26,582 nt of DNA, from positions 1 through 26,582 of the forward strand of contig CAZQVN010000050.1 of NCBI GenBank assembly GCA_964596775.1. Direction: 5' to 3'. This document shows positions 1 through 7,272 of the stretch, in pieces. The number at the start of each line of letters is the position of its first letter. The stretch's first letter is position 1. The notes beneath the pieces were generated by a model. That model made no database searches. It was given only the letters and a program-made list of their open reading frames with translations, and was not told the DNA's origin. Origin of the DNA: CAZQVN01 sp964596775 (lineage in GTDB: Bacteria; Eisenbacteria; RBG-16-71-46; JABDJR01; JAWXBZ01). A program made the position numbers and the translations under genes.

Positions 1-1
1 G

Positions 2-1564
2 GGCCTGATCTACGTGAACCCGGAAGGCCCGAACGGCAACCCGGACCCGCTCGCATCGGCACGCGACATCCGCGAGACGTTCGCGCGCATGGCCATGAAC
101 GACGAGGAAACCGTGGCGCTGACCGCGGGAGGTCACACGTTCGGCAAGACCCACGGAGCGGGAAATCCGTCGCACGTGGGGCCCGAGCCCGAAGGCGCCC
201 CCGTCGAGGAGCAGGGTTTCGGCTGGACGAACAGCTTCGGCAGCGGCAAGGGCGGCGACACGATCACCAGCGGCCTGGAAGGCGCCTGGACCCCGACGCC
301 GACGAAGTGGGACAACAGCTACTTCGAGACCCTGTTCGGCTACGAGTGGGAGCTGACGAAGAGCCCGGCCGGCGCGCACCAGTGGAAGCCGAAGGGCGAC
401 TCCGGCGCGGGCACGGTGCCCGACGCGCACGACCCGAAGAAGCGCCACGCCCCGATGATGTCCACGGCGGACATGGCCATGCGCATGGATCCCGCCTACG
501 AGAGGATTTCGCGCCGCTTCCTGGCCCATCCGCAGGAGTTCGCCGACGCTTTCGCCCGGGCGTGGTTCAAGCTGACGCACCGCGACATGGGTCCGCGCGA
601 GCGCTACCTCGGCCCGCTGGTGCCGAAGGAGGTGCTGATCTGGCAGGATCCCGTTCCCGCCGTGGATCACCCGCTCGTTGACGACAAGGATGTCGCGGCG
701 CTGAAGGCACGAATCCTCGCCTCGGGCCTGACGGTTTCGCAGCTGGTCGCCACCGCGTGGGCCAGCGCCTCCACGTTCCGCGGCGGCGACAAGCGCGGCG
801 GCGCCAACGGCGCCCGCATCCGCCTGGCCCCGCAGAAGGACTGGGAAGCCAACCAGCCGGGCCAGCTGAAGGAAGTCCTCTCGACGCTCGAGGGGATCCG
901 CAAGGAGTTCAACGGCGCCGCAAGCGGCGGCAGGAAGATCTCGCTCGCCGACCTGATCGTGCTCGGCGGAAACGCGGCGGTGGAAGCGGCGGCCAAGAAG
1001 GCCGGACAGGACGTGACGGTGCCCTTCCGGCCCGGCCGCACGGACGCCTCCCAGGAACAGACGGATGTCGAATCGTTTGCGCCCCTCGAGCCCCGGGCCG
1101 ACGGATTCCGCAACTACGCGCGGAAGGGCTACGAGGGATATGCCGCCGAACTCCTGGTGGACAAGGCCCAGCTGCTGACGCTGACCGCGCCGGAGATGAC
1201 GGTGCTGGTGGGCGGCCTGCGCGTCCTCGAGGCGAACGTGGGCGGGTCGCGGCACGGCGTGTTCACGAAGCGGCCCGGTGCGCTGACCAACGACTTCTTC
1301 GTGAACCTCCTCGACATGGGCACGAAGTGGTCGAAAAAGTCGGAAGGCGTCCTGGAAGGGCACGACCGGAAAACGGGAGAGCTCAAGTGGACCGGGACCG
1401 TCGTGGATCTCGTTTTCGGCTCGAATTCGCAGCTGCGGGCGCTGGCCGAGGTCTACGCCTCGGGCGATGCACAGGGCGTTTTCGTGCGCGACTTCACGGC
1501 GGCCTGGGACAAGGTGATGAACCTGGATCGTTTCGACGTGGCCCGGCGGACCGGGCGGGGATAA
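2..1564 (+). CDS. katG: Catalase-peroxidase KatG, C-terminal part (5' end outside window)
   Basis: This haem enzyme disproportionates hydrogen peroxide and has peroxidase activity. The open frame runs in from the window edge, so about 520 C-terminal residues are present of a family length near 720-740; nothing suggests a broken gene. Hallmarks by alignment to the M. tuberculosis enzyme are the Tyr of the Met-Tyr-Trp adduct in GLIYVNPEG (codon 11-13), the adduct Met in RMAMND (89-91), the proximal haem His in GGHTFGKTHG (134-136) and the mobile Arg in THRDMGP (581-583). The adduct Trp lies upstream of the window. The C-terminal, haem-free peroxidase-like repeat is also present, with the conserved stretch ASTFRGGDKRGGANG. 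The gene is followed by a strong hairpin and appears to end its transcription unit. Identification is secure. Confidence 0.97.
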   Translation, partial: GLIYVNPEGPNGNPDPLASARDIRETFARMAMNDEETVALTAGGHTFGKTHGAGNPSHVGPEPEGAPVEEQGFGWTNSFGSGKGGDTITSGLEGAWTPTPTKWDNSYFETLFGYEWELTKSPAGAHQWKPKGDSGAGTVPDAHDPKKRHAPMMSTADMAMRMDPAYERISRRFLAHPQEFADAFARAWFKLTHRDMGPRERYLGPLVPKEVLIWQDPVPAVDHPLVDDKDVAALKARILASGLTVSQLVATAWASASTFRGGDKRGGANGARIRLAPQKDWEANQPGQLKEVLSTLEGIRKEFNGAASGGRKISLADLIVLGGNAAVEAAAKKAGQDVTVPFRPGRTDASQEQTDVESFAPLEPRADGFRNYARKGYEGYAAELLVDKAQLLTLTAPEMTVLVGGLRVLEANVGGSRHGVFTKRPGALTNDFFVNLLDMGTKWSKKSEGVLEGHDRKTGELKWTGTVVDLVFGSNSQLRALAEVYASGDAQGVFVRDFTAAWDKVMNLDRFDVARRTGRG

Positions 1565-1622
1565 ACCCCGTCCGGGTGCGGCCCTCCGCGCCGGATTGCG
1601 CACACACATCCCATGGCTCTGA

Positions 1623-1668
1623 AGCCTCGGCTCGTCGGGTTGTTCCGGACGGGCCGAGGCTGTTTAAT
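1623..1668 (+). terminator. Rho-independent-type terminator after katG
   Basis: A 14-base arm at 1623-1636 (AGCCTCGGCTCGTC) pairs with 1648-1661 (GACGGGCCGAGGCT), with one G-U wobble and an 11-base loop. A short T-rich stretch (GTTTAAT) follows. It lies about 60 bases after the katG stop and before the next gene. The T-tract is weak, so termination strength is uncertain. Confidence 0.7.
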
Positions 1669-1706
1669 GAGCGCCTGGAGGCGGACGACGATCCGGACCG
1701 TCAATC

Positions 1707-2204
1707 ATGCAATCCATCGAACTCGTACGTGACAACCTGAAGAAGAGCGCGGAGCGGGTCCTCGCGCGGATAGAAGACATGCGCGACCGATGCCTCGTGT
1801 TCCCGACGCCGAACGGCGGCGGTCACACGCTCTGGGTTCTGGGACACCTGGCCTATATCGAGGGGTTGGTCGTTCGCGAGTTCATGCTCGGGGAACCGAA
1901 TCCGCTGGCCGGGTGGAAGGACACCTTCGACGGGGCCGTCACGAGCGGCGACGCGGCTCTCTATCCCCCGTTCGACCAGATCCTCGCCAGGTGCCGCGAG
2001 ATGCGGGCGTGGACACTGAAGCGCGTGGACACGTTGTCCGAGGGGGATCTCGACACAAAGAGCGCCAGGGTACCTGAAGGATTCGAGGAGACGTTCGGCA
2101 CGTATCGCCTGTGCCTGCAGTTCGCCGCCGACCACTGGTACATGCACCGTGGCCAGCTGGCCGATTCGCGGCGGGCGGCCGGCCTGGACAGAATGTGGCT
2201 GTAG
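1707..2204 (+). CDS. DinB/DUF664-like metal-binding four-helix protein
   Basis: A 165-residue protein with the features of the DinB superfamily, small four-helix bundles that hold a divalent metal through three histidines. The triad is visible as His47 in the GHLAY segment and His143 and His147 in ADHWYMHRGQ. Known members include bacillithiol and mycothiol transferases and many proteins of unknown function. No thiol-biosynthesis genes lie nearby, so the substrate cannot be inferred. The ATG at 1707 has no convincing ribosome-binding site, only a weak GGA upstream. It is separated from katG by a terminator and from the next gene by about 108 bases holding a weak hairpin, so it may be monocistronic. 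Family assignment is good; function is unknown. Confidence 0.82.
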   Translation: MQSIELVRDNLKKSAERVLARIEDMRDRCLVFPTPNGGGHTLWVLGHLAYIEGLVVREFMLGEPNPLAGWKDTFDGAVTSGDAALYPPFDQILARCREMRAWTLKRVDTLSEGDLDTKSARVPEGFEETFGTYRLCLQFAADHWYMHRGQLADSRRAAGLDRMWL

Positions 2205-2207
2205 ACC

Positions 2208-2231
2208 GCGGGCCCGGTCCACGCGGCCCGC
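2208..2231 (+). other. GC-rich hairpin just after the DinB-like gene
   Basis: GCGGGCC (2208-2214) can pair with GGCCCGC (2225-2231) around a 10-base loop, starting four bases after the stop codon. There is no T-tract, so it may be a weak or factor-dependent terminator, or chance in GC-rich DNA. Confidence 0.28.
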
Positions 2232-2312
2232 AGGGCGTTCTCGTCGGCGAAGGGAGCAGCGGATGCGACGGGCCGCGGCGCGCACCGGAAAATGATCGGG
2301 AGATCACCGGAC

Positions 2313-2864
2313 ATGAACGTTGAACTCAGGCTGTCGGACCGGACGACGGCCCACGTCATCCGGAACATGTGGCCGCTCTACGTGCACGACATTTCGGAAT
2401 TCGACGGCAGTGCTCCCAACCTGCACGGCCTGCTCGTCGGTGACGAGGACATGTCGACCCTCGAGCAACAGGGGGAGTCGCTGGATCCCTGGTGGGGAGA
2501 TCCGGAGCGCCTCTTTCCCTACCTGATCGTTGTCGACGGGCGCCCCGCGGGGTTCAACCTGGTTGCCGCCCGCGGCCGCTTTCCGGAGGCGATCGACTGT
2601 GACTTCGTCGTGCACGAATTCTTTGTCCTGCATGCGTTTCGCGGAACGGCGGTGGCGGAACGGGCGGCCATCCAGGGATTCGATCGCCATCCGGGGCGGT
2701 GGGAAGTCGTGACGTACCCGCGGCACCTGCGTGCCGCCGCCTTCTGGCGCCGGACGATTTCCGTCTACGCCCCCGATCACGGCTCCGATGTCGAGATCGA
2801 CCATCCGTGGGGGCGGAAGCGTGCGTTTCGTTTCGACAACAGTCGGGGCCGATCGACGTCATGA
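2313..2864 (+). CDS. GNAT-family N-acetyltransferase
   Basis: A 183-residue protein resembling GNAT acyltransferases, which transfer an acyl group from acyl-CoA to an amine. The acetyl-CoA-binding region is visible as EFFVLHAFRGTAVAERA: a beta strand, then Arg-Gly-x-Ala at the start of a helix. It is followed by the usual beta-6/beta-7 region (WEVVTYPRHLRAAAFWRR). An earlier in-frame ATG exists at 2292, but GGGAG at 2298-2302 sits about 10 bases before the ATG at 2313, which therefore looks like the true start. The substrate is unknown. It is one of four GNAT genes in this window, and none is closely similar to another. Confidence 0.8.
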   Translation: MNVELRLSDRTTAHVIRNMWPLYVHDISEFDGSAPNLHGLLVGDEDMSTLEQQGESLDPWWGDPERLFPYLIVVDGRPAGFNLVAARGRFPEAIDCDFVVHEFFVLHAFRGTAVAERAAIQGFDRHPGRWEVVTYPRHLRAAAFWRRTISVYAPDHGSDVEIDHPWGRKRAFRFDNSRGRSTS

Positions 2865-2882
2865 GGGCCCCCCGGTCGCTGA

Positions 2883-2911
2883 TTGTCCGCGATTCGACGG
2901 TGCGATAACAT
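2883..2911 (+). promoter_or_regulatory. Candidate promoter of the small membrane ORF
   Basis: TTGTCC (2883-2888), a 17-base spacer and TAACAT (2906-2911) give a sigma-70-like pair with four of six matches in each box. Inside it, TTCGACGG, two bases and CGATAA (2893-2908) recur with the same spacing in the promoter at 7238-7266. Called by eye only. Confidence 0.4.
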
Positions 2912-2948
2912 TCACCCGTCCCCCTGATCCGCCAACCCGGAGAATTCG

Positions 2949-3116
2949 TTGAAGATCAACCCCGTCATGAACTCGAGAGACCGCGTCGGAAGCCTTGTGA
3001 TCGGCGCCGGCCTGGTCGCCCTCGCCGCATTCGGCTCCGCGGACAGCGCTTCCCTCCGCATTTTCCAGGCAATCGCGGGGGCGGTGTTTCTGATCGGTGC
3101 CATCGGCGGGACCTGA
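2949..3116 (+). CDS. Small two-helix membrane protein, TTG start
   Basis: A 55-codon frame, easily missed because it starts at TTG. GGAG (2939-2942) lies six bases before TTG 2949, which supports this start; an internal ATG at 2967 has no such site. The product has a short polar N-terminus with MNSRDR, a hydrophobic segment around residues 14-29 (VGSLVIGAGLVALAAF), a polar turn, and a second hydrophobic segment around residues 38-53 ending in Gly-Gly-Thr. This predicts a small inner-membrane hairpin protein. It has its own candidate promoter. The stop lies inside the 55-base sequence that is repeated across the assembly gap, so the gene itself is complete in the left contig. No family is recognised; coding status is likely but unproven. 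Confidence 0.5.
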   Translation: MKINPVMNSRDRVGSLVIGAGLVALAAFGSADSASLRIFQAIAGAVFLIGAIGGT

Positions 3117-3310
3117 TTGATTCGCAAGGTGCTCAGTCTGGGCACCCGTCGATGANNNNNNNNNNNNNNNNNNNNNNNNNNNNNNNNNNNNNNNNNNNNN
3201 NNNNNNNNNNNNNNNNNNNNNNNNNNNNNNNNNNNNNNNNNNNNNNNNNNNNNNNCATCGGCGGGACCTGATTGATTCGCAAGGTGCTCAGTCTGGGCAC
3301 CCGTCGATGA
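3101..3310. repeat. 55-base direct repeat flanking the N run (contig overlap)
   Basis: Bases 3101-3155 and 3256-3310 are identical over all 55 positions. The first copy abuts the left edge of the N run and the second abuts the right edge. This is what a 55-base k-mer overlap between adjacent contigs looks like after scaffolding. The repeated piece contains the last codons of the small membrane ORF and a hairpin, GGTGCTC with GGGCACC around AGTCT. The biological sequence probably contains a single copy. Confidence 0.9.
3156..3255. other. Assembly gap, 100 N
   Basis: Exactly 100 undetermined bases, a conventional placeholder length. Because the flanks overlap by 55 identical bases, the real gap is probably zero and about 155 bases of this window (100 N plus one repeat copy) are artificial. 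Open frames that cross it are not real. Confidence 0.97.
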
Positions 3311-3336
3311 GCCCGCCAGGGGGAACAAGGAACGCC

Positions 3337-3720
3337 ATGCCCTTTTCCATCGACATCGAACCGGAAACCGGTTTCGCGACCATCACCTGCTCGGGAACAT
3401 TGACGATCCGGGATGCCCGGGAAGCGCTTTCCGCCTTGTGGAACACTCCGGAGTGGAGCCGCAGGGCGGCTGTCTGGGACTTCCGCGCATCCCGCTTCGA
3501 CATCACGCCCGCGCAGGCGCGGGAGATCGCCGGGCATGTCCTCCGCGGCCAGCCTTCCCCCGCGGCGTCGCGCGTGGCCTTTGTCGTCGGCAGTGACGCC
3601 GACTTCGGGCTGGCCCGGGTCTTCGAGGTCTTTCGGGCGGATCCGCGAACCGCATTCCGTGTCTTTCGCGATTACCCCGAGGCCGTGATATGGACGCGCC
3701 TGAAGACGGACGCGCCGTGA
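3337..3720 (+). CDS. STAS/SpoIIAA-like small protein
   Basis: A 127-residue soluble protein with an alternating beta/alpha pattern like STAS or SpoIIAA-like domains. An N-terminal strand pair (FSIDIEPETGFATITCSGTL) leads to a helix after a TIRDAREAL-type segment, a central strand containing AAVWDFRAS, and a later strand AFVVGSDADFG. Such proteins often bind partners or small ligands in regulation, but no conserved phosphorylatable Ser or catalytic site could be identified. The ATG at 3337 is preferred over an in-frame ATG at 3307 because AAGGAA (3327-3332) precedes it by four bases; the earlier ATG lies inside the repeated contig end. Its TGA overlaps the GTG start proposed for the ATP-grasp gene, suggesting translational coupling. 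Confidence 0.6.
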   Translation: MPFSIDIEPETGFATITCSGTLTIRDAREALSALWNTPEWSRRAAVWDFRASRFDITPAQAREIAGHVLRGQPSPAASRVAFVVGSDADFGLARVFEVFRADPRTAFRVFRDYPEAVIWTRLKTDAP

Positions 3721-4622
3721 GCGGAACCCACATCGCGCTCCTCACCGAAAGCCGGTTCGCGGCACCCGCGGCCGCCCCCGGAGACTGGTACCTGTCCAAC
3801 ATCCTCAGGGACGACCACCTCCTGCAGTCCGCACTGGAACGACGGGGGTTCACCTCGGAACGGGTCGACTGGGCCCGGTCCGACGTGGACTGGTCCCGGT
3901 TTGGCTGCGCGGTTTTCCGGACGACCTGGGATTACGTCGAGCGCCATGCGCAGTTCACCGCCTGGATCGAGCACAACAGGGTCCGGACGCGGTTGTGCAA
4001 CGATGCGGAAACCCTCCTCTGGAACATGGACAAGCACTATCTTGCCGACCTGGAGACGAAAGGGATCGCCATCGTTCCGTCCCGGTTCATCGAGCGCGGA
4101 ACTCCGACCAGTCTGCGCGCGCTGCTCGACGAGTCGGGGTGGGTCGAGGCGGTGATCAAACCGTGCATTTCAGGTGGTGCGCGTCATACGTATCGCGTCA
4201 GGGCGGACAATGCGGACGAACTGGAGCCCGTGGTGAGGTCGCTGCTGGCTTCCGAAGCGCTGATCCTGCAGCCGTTCCTGAATCGCGTGACGGAAACCGG
4301 CGAGGACACGCTCATGGTCTTCAACGGCCGCTATTCCCACGCGGTGCGCAAGCTGCCGAAGGCCGGGGACTTCCGGGTCCAGGACGATCACGGCGGTACC
4401 GTCCACGATCGCAAGCCGTCCGAGGAGCAGATCGATCTTGCCGAGCGGGCCGTGGCCGCCGCCCCGCAGGTTCCGGCCTACGGACGGGTGGACCTCGTGC
4501 GTGACGACCGGGACAACTGGGTGGTCATGGAGCTGGAACTCATCGAGCCGGAGCTCTGGCTGCGGAACCACCCCCCGTCCGCCGACACGTTCGCCGGAGC
4601 CATCGCGGAATGGCCGGCGTGA
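3717..4622 (+). CDS. ATP-grasp ligase, DcsG-like
   Basis: A 301-residue protein that looks like a RimK/DcsG-type ATP-grasp enzyme, which forms an acyl-phosphate and joins it to a nucleophile. Visible features are a family-typical VFRTTWDY near residue 70, LWNMDKHYLADL near 101, the ATP-binding Lys in VIKPCISGGARHT (Lys148), a second nucleotide-binding segment LILQPFLNRV, and the metal-binding acidic run MELELIEPELW (Glu272, Glu274, Glu277). DcsG closes the ring in D-cycloserine synthesis, but no other dcs gene is nearby, so the substrate is unknown. GTG 3717 overlaps the previous stop as GTGA and brings the first strand (THIALLTES) to the N-terminus. An in-frame ATG at 3690 would add nine residues and is the alternative. 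Confidence 0.78.
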   Translation: MSGTHIALLTESRFAAPAAAPGDWYLSNILRDDHLLQSALERRGFTSERVDWARSDVDWSRFGCAVFRTTWDYVERHAQFTAWIEHNRVRTRLCNDAETLLWNMDKHYLADLETKGIAIVPSRFIERGTPTSLRALLDESGWVEAVIKPCISGGARHTYRVRADNADELEPVVRSLLASEALILQPFLNRVTETGEDTLMVFNGRYSHAVRKLPKAGDFRVQDDHGGTVHDRKPSEEQIDLAERAVAAAPQVPAYGRVDLVRDDRDNWVVMELELIEPELWLRNHPPSADTFAGAIAEWPA

Positions 4623-4694
4623 CGCACCCGCCCGGGCAGTCCGCCGGATTCGTGAAGCCCGGTTCACCGGAACCGGCCGCCGCGAAGGATCTCC

Positions 4695-5207
4695 ATGCTG
4701 TTTGAGACGGAGCGCGCCCGGGTTCGGCAGCTGTCGGACAGCGACCTGGACGCGATGCATGCCGTGTACGGAGATGCCGACGCGATGCGCTGGGTCGACG
4801 ACGGGCAGCCGCTCGGCCGGGACGGCTGCCTGAAGTGGATCGAGGTCACCCGGAACAACTACGCCGTGCGCGGCTACGGCATGTCGGCGCTGGTCCTTCG
4901 CGAAACCGGCGTCGTGTTCGGCTTCTGCGGCATCGTCCATCCCGGCGGACAGCCGGAGGCGGAGATCAAGTACGCGCTGCTCAGGGAGTACTGGGGGCGC
5001 GGCCTGGCCACGGAAGTCGTCACCGGAATGATCGCGTACGGCGCCCGGGTGTTCGGACTGGAGCGGATCATCGCCACCACGGCGCCGGAGAACGTTCCCT
5101 CGCACCGGGTCCTGGAGAAGTCCGGGATGAAGGTTCTGGAGACGCGCCGCGAGGAGGACGGAACGTTCACGAAGGTCTACGAGTGGCGCGCCGGGAGCCC
5201 GGCATGA
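4695..5207 (+). CDS. GNAT acetyltransferase, RimJ/RimL type
   Basis: A 170-residue acetyltransferase of the RimJ/RimL branch, which acetylates protein N-termini or small amines. The N-terminus LFETERARVRQLSDSDLDAM is the usual first strand and helix. The acetyl-CoA motif is IKYALLREYWGRGLATEVV, with Gly-Arg-Gly-Leu-Ala in the P-loop, and the C-terminal signature is ENVPSHRVLEKSGMK. GAAGGA (4684-4689) lies five bases before the ATG. Its stop overlaps the start of the next gene as ATGA, so it heads a coupled three-gene operon with the SDR-DUF2867 and MOSC genes. The upstream ATP-grasp gene ends 72 bases earlier and could share the transcript. Confidence 0.92.
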   Translation: MLFETERARVRQLSDSDLDAMHAVYGDADAMRWVDDGQPLGRDGCLKWIEVTRNNYAVRGYGMSALVLRETGVVFGFCGIVHPGGQPEAEIKYALLREYWGRGLATEVVTGMIAYGARVFGLERIIATTAPENVPSHRVLEKSGMKVLETRREEDGTFTKVYEWRAGSPA

Positions 5208-6679
5208 CGGCTGTTTCCGCGAGCCCGCCGCCTCCGCTGGTCCTCCTCACCGGCGCCACCGGCTACATCGGAGGGCGGCTGCTCCCTCTCCTGTGCTCCG
5301 GGGGTTACCGGGTGCGCTGCCTGGCCCGGCGCCCGGAAAATCTCGTCGAGCGTCTTCCCGCCGGCGCCGAGGCGATCCCCGGCGACGTTCTCGACGCGGC
5401 CTCCCTCGAACCGGCGATGGCGGGCATCGACACGGCGTTCTACATGGTCCACTCCATGGGCTCGACCGGCGACTTCGCCGAGGAGGATCGCCGGGCGGCC
5501 GGAAATTTCGGAGCGGCGGCCCGGAAGGCGGGCGTGCGGAAACTGATCTACCTCGGCGGCCTCGGCGAGGAGTCTCCCGACCTGTCGCCGCACCTCAGGA
5601 GCCGGCACGAGGTCGGCGAAGTCCTGCGCGCGTCCGGCGTCCCGGTGATCGAGCTCCGCGCTTCCATCGTCATCGGGTCCGGAAGCCTTTCCTTCGAGAT
5701 GATCCGGGCCCTGACGGAACGGCTGCCGGTGATGATCACGCCGCGCTGGGTCGGCGTGGCCGCCCAGCCGATCTTCGTCGGCGACCTCCTCCAGTACCTG
5801 CTGGCCGCGGCACGCCATGAGACGACGGAAAGCCGCGTCTTCGAGATCGGCGGGCGGGATGTCGTGTCCTACGGCGAACTGATGCGCGAGTACGCCCGGC
5901 AGCGCGGCCTGTTCCGGTTGAAGATCCCGGTGCCCGTCCTCACGCCCCACCTTTCGAGCCTGTGGCTCGGCCTCGTGACCCCGCTGTACGCGCGGGTGGG
6001 CCGGAAGCTCATCGACAGCATCGTGCACCCGACCGTGGTCCGCGACGCGTCCGCGGCGCGCGAGCTCGGCGTGACGCCGATCGGAGCCTCGGAGGCGATC
6101 GCCCTGGCGCTGCGCAACGAGGACAGGGAGTTTGCCGAAACGCGCTGGTCCGACGCGCTCTCCGCGGCCGGCCCGGAACCATCGTGGGGCGGCCGGCGCT
6201 TCGGCAATCGTCTCGTCGACTCCCGCGCGCGGATTTCGGCGGCGCCGGCGGAACGCGCCTTCGCGGCCGTGGAACGCATCGGCGGAACGACCGGCTGGTA
6301 TTACGCGCAGTGGCTGTGGACGCTGCGGGGCTGGCTGGACCTCCTGTTCGGCGGCATCGGCATGCGCCGCGGCCGTCGCGACCCCCACCATCTCGCGGCG
6401 GGCGACACGCTCGACTGCTGGCGCGTCGAAGCGGTCGACCGCCCCCGCCGGGTCCGGCTGTCCGCCGAAATGAAGCTTCCCGGCCGGGCCTGGCTGGAGT
6501 TCGAGGTCGAACCGACCGCGGGTGGCGGCAGCTCGATCCGCCAGACGGCCACGTTCGACCCCCAGGGGCTGTCCGGGCTGCTCTACTGGTACGGCGTGTG
6601 GCCGCTTCACCAGCTGATATTCCAGGGAATGCTCAGGAATCTGGCCCGCGCCGCGGAGTCCGGGGAGGGATCACGATGA
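5204..6679 (+). CDS. NAD(P)-binding SDR protein fused to DUF2867
   Basis: A 491-residue two-domain protein. Residues 10-240 form an atypical/extended short-chain dehydrogenase Rossmann domain with the dinucleotide motif TGATGYIGGRL (16-26), ARRPENL after the second strand, GDVLD after the third and YLGGLGE after the fifth. The classical YxxxK catalytic pair is not evident, as in NmrA-like relatives. Residues 330-485 match the DUF2867 pattern, a START/SRPBCC-like ligand-binding fold, with GWYYAQWLWTLRGWLD and a late YWYGVWPLHQLIF segment. This fusion is widespread in bacteria, but its substrate is unknown. ATG 5204 overlaps the GNAT stop and its own stop overlaps the MOSC start, both as ATGA; GGGAG at 5193-5197 is a ribosome-binding site. 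Confidence 0.88.
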   Translation: MTAVSASPPPPLVLLTGATGYIGGRLLPLLCSGGYRVRCLARRPENLVERLPAGAEAIPGDVLDAASLEPAMAGIDTAFYMVHSMGSTGDFAEEDRRAAGNFGAAARKAGVRKLIYLGGLGEESPDLSPHLRSRHEVGEVLRASGVPVIELRASIVIGSGSLSFEMIRALTERLPVMITPRWVGVAAQPIFVGDLLQYLLAAARHETTESRVFEIGGRDVVSYGELMREYARQRGLFRLKIPVPVLTPHLSSLWLGLVTPLYARVGRKLIDSIVHPTVVRDASAARELGVTPIGASEAIALALRNEDREFAETRWSDALSAAGPEPSWGGRRFGNRLVDSRARISAAPAERAFAAVERIGGTTGWYYAQWLWTLRGWLDLLFGGIGMRRGRRDPHHLAAGDTLDCWRVEAVDRPRRVRLSAEMKLPGRAWLEFEVEPTAGGGSSIRQTATFDPQGLSGLLYWYGVWPLHQLIFQGMLRNLARAAESGEGSR

Positions 6680-7233
6680 CCGTTTCACACCGTTCGACGG
6701 GCGACCTGGAAAACGGCCTGGCCGAGGTTCTTCAATCGGGGAAAGAGGTCGGCATCGTGATGATGATCGTCCGACGCCCCGAACCCGGCACCAGGGAGGT
6801 GCTCGACGAGGCCCGGCTGGACCCTCGGGTCGGCCTCGAGGGGGACAACTGGTCGACACGGGGCTCCCGGCACACCCCCGATGGTTCGGCCGAGCCGGGC
6901 AAGCAGATCACCCTGATGAGCGCCCGGGTCGCGGCGCTGGTGGCGGGGCCGAAGGAGTCCTGGCCGCTCGCCGGGGATCAGCTGTACGTGGACCTCGACC
7001 TGAGCGAGGAGAACCTCCCGATCGGGTCGCGGCTCAAGGTCGGTGAAGCGGTCGTGGAACTCACCGGTGTTCCGCACGGCGGCTGCCGGAAGTTCACGGA
7101 TCGATTCGGCGTCGACGCGACCCGGTTCGTCAACTCCGAACGCGGAATGTCGTTGAGACTGCGGGGCGCCAACGCCCGGGTCGTGGAGGCGGGGGTCGTC
7201 CGCACGGGGGACACGGTTCGGAAGCACGCCTGA
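6676..7233 (+). CDS. MOSC domain-containing protein
   Basis: A 185-residue MOSC-fold protein (molybdenum cofactor sulfurase C-terminal domain). The characteristic conserved Cys is at residue 137 in the HGGCRKFTDRFG motif, where the family carries sulfur or binds molybdopterin. It is preceded by GLEGDNW and KQITLMSARV, the usual N-terminal MOSC strands. Stand-alone MOSC proteins include YiiM- and YuaD-like proteins that act in hydroxylamine or N-oxide detoxification together with molybdoenzymes; no molybdoenzyme is seen here. The ATG overlaps the upstream stop and has a strong GGGAGGGA site at 6663-6670. It is the last gene of the coupled operon. Confidence 0.88.
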   Translation: MTVSHRSTGDLENGLAEVLQSGKEVGIVMMIVRRPEPGTREVLDEARLDPRVGLEGDNWSTRGSRHTPDGSAEPGKQITLMSARVAALVAGPKESWPLAGDQLYVDLDLSEENLPIGSRLKVGEAVVELTGVPHGGCRKFTDRFGVDATRFVNSERGMSLRLRGANARVVEAGVVRTGDTVRKHA

Positions 7234-7237
7234 CGGG

Positions 7238-7266
7238 TTGTTCCCGGGTTTCGACGGAACGATAAT
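7238..7266 (+). promoter_or_regulatory. Candidate promoter giving a leaderless mRNA
   Basis: TTGTTC (7238-7243), a 17-base spacer and GATAAT (7261-7266, five of six consensus matches). Only six bases (CCGCGG) separate the -10 box from the ATG at 7273, so transcription would begin on or next to the start codon. No ribosome-binding site precedes the gene, which agrees with leaderless translation. Confidence 0.55.
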
Positions 7267-7272
7267 CCGCGG

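Noticed and set aside
1..1564. Truncated katG pseudogene
   Set aside because: The frame is open to the first bases of the window and the catalytic residues are intact, so the missing 5' part simply lies outside.
3101..3310. Biological direct repeat or attachment site
   Set aside because: Both copies abut the N run exactly and there is no integrase or mobile gene nearby; an assembly overlap explains it better.
2912..3537. Minus-strand open frames that run across the N run
   Set aside because: They contain undetermined codons and exist because of the duplicated contig end.
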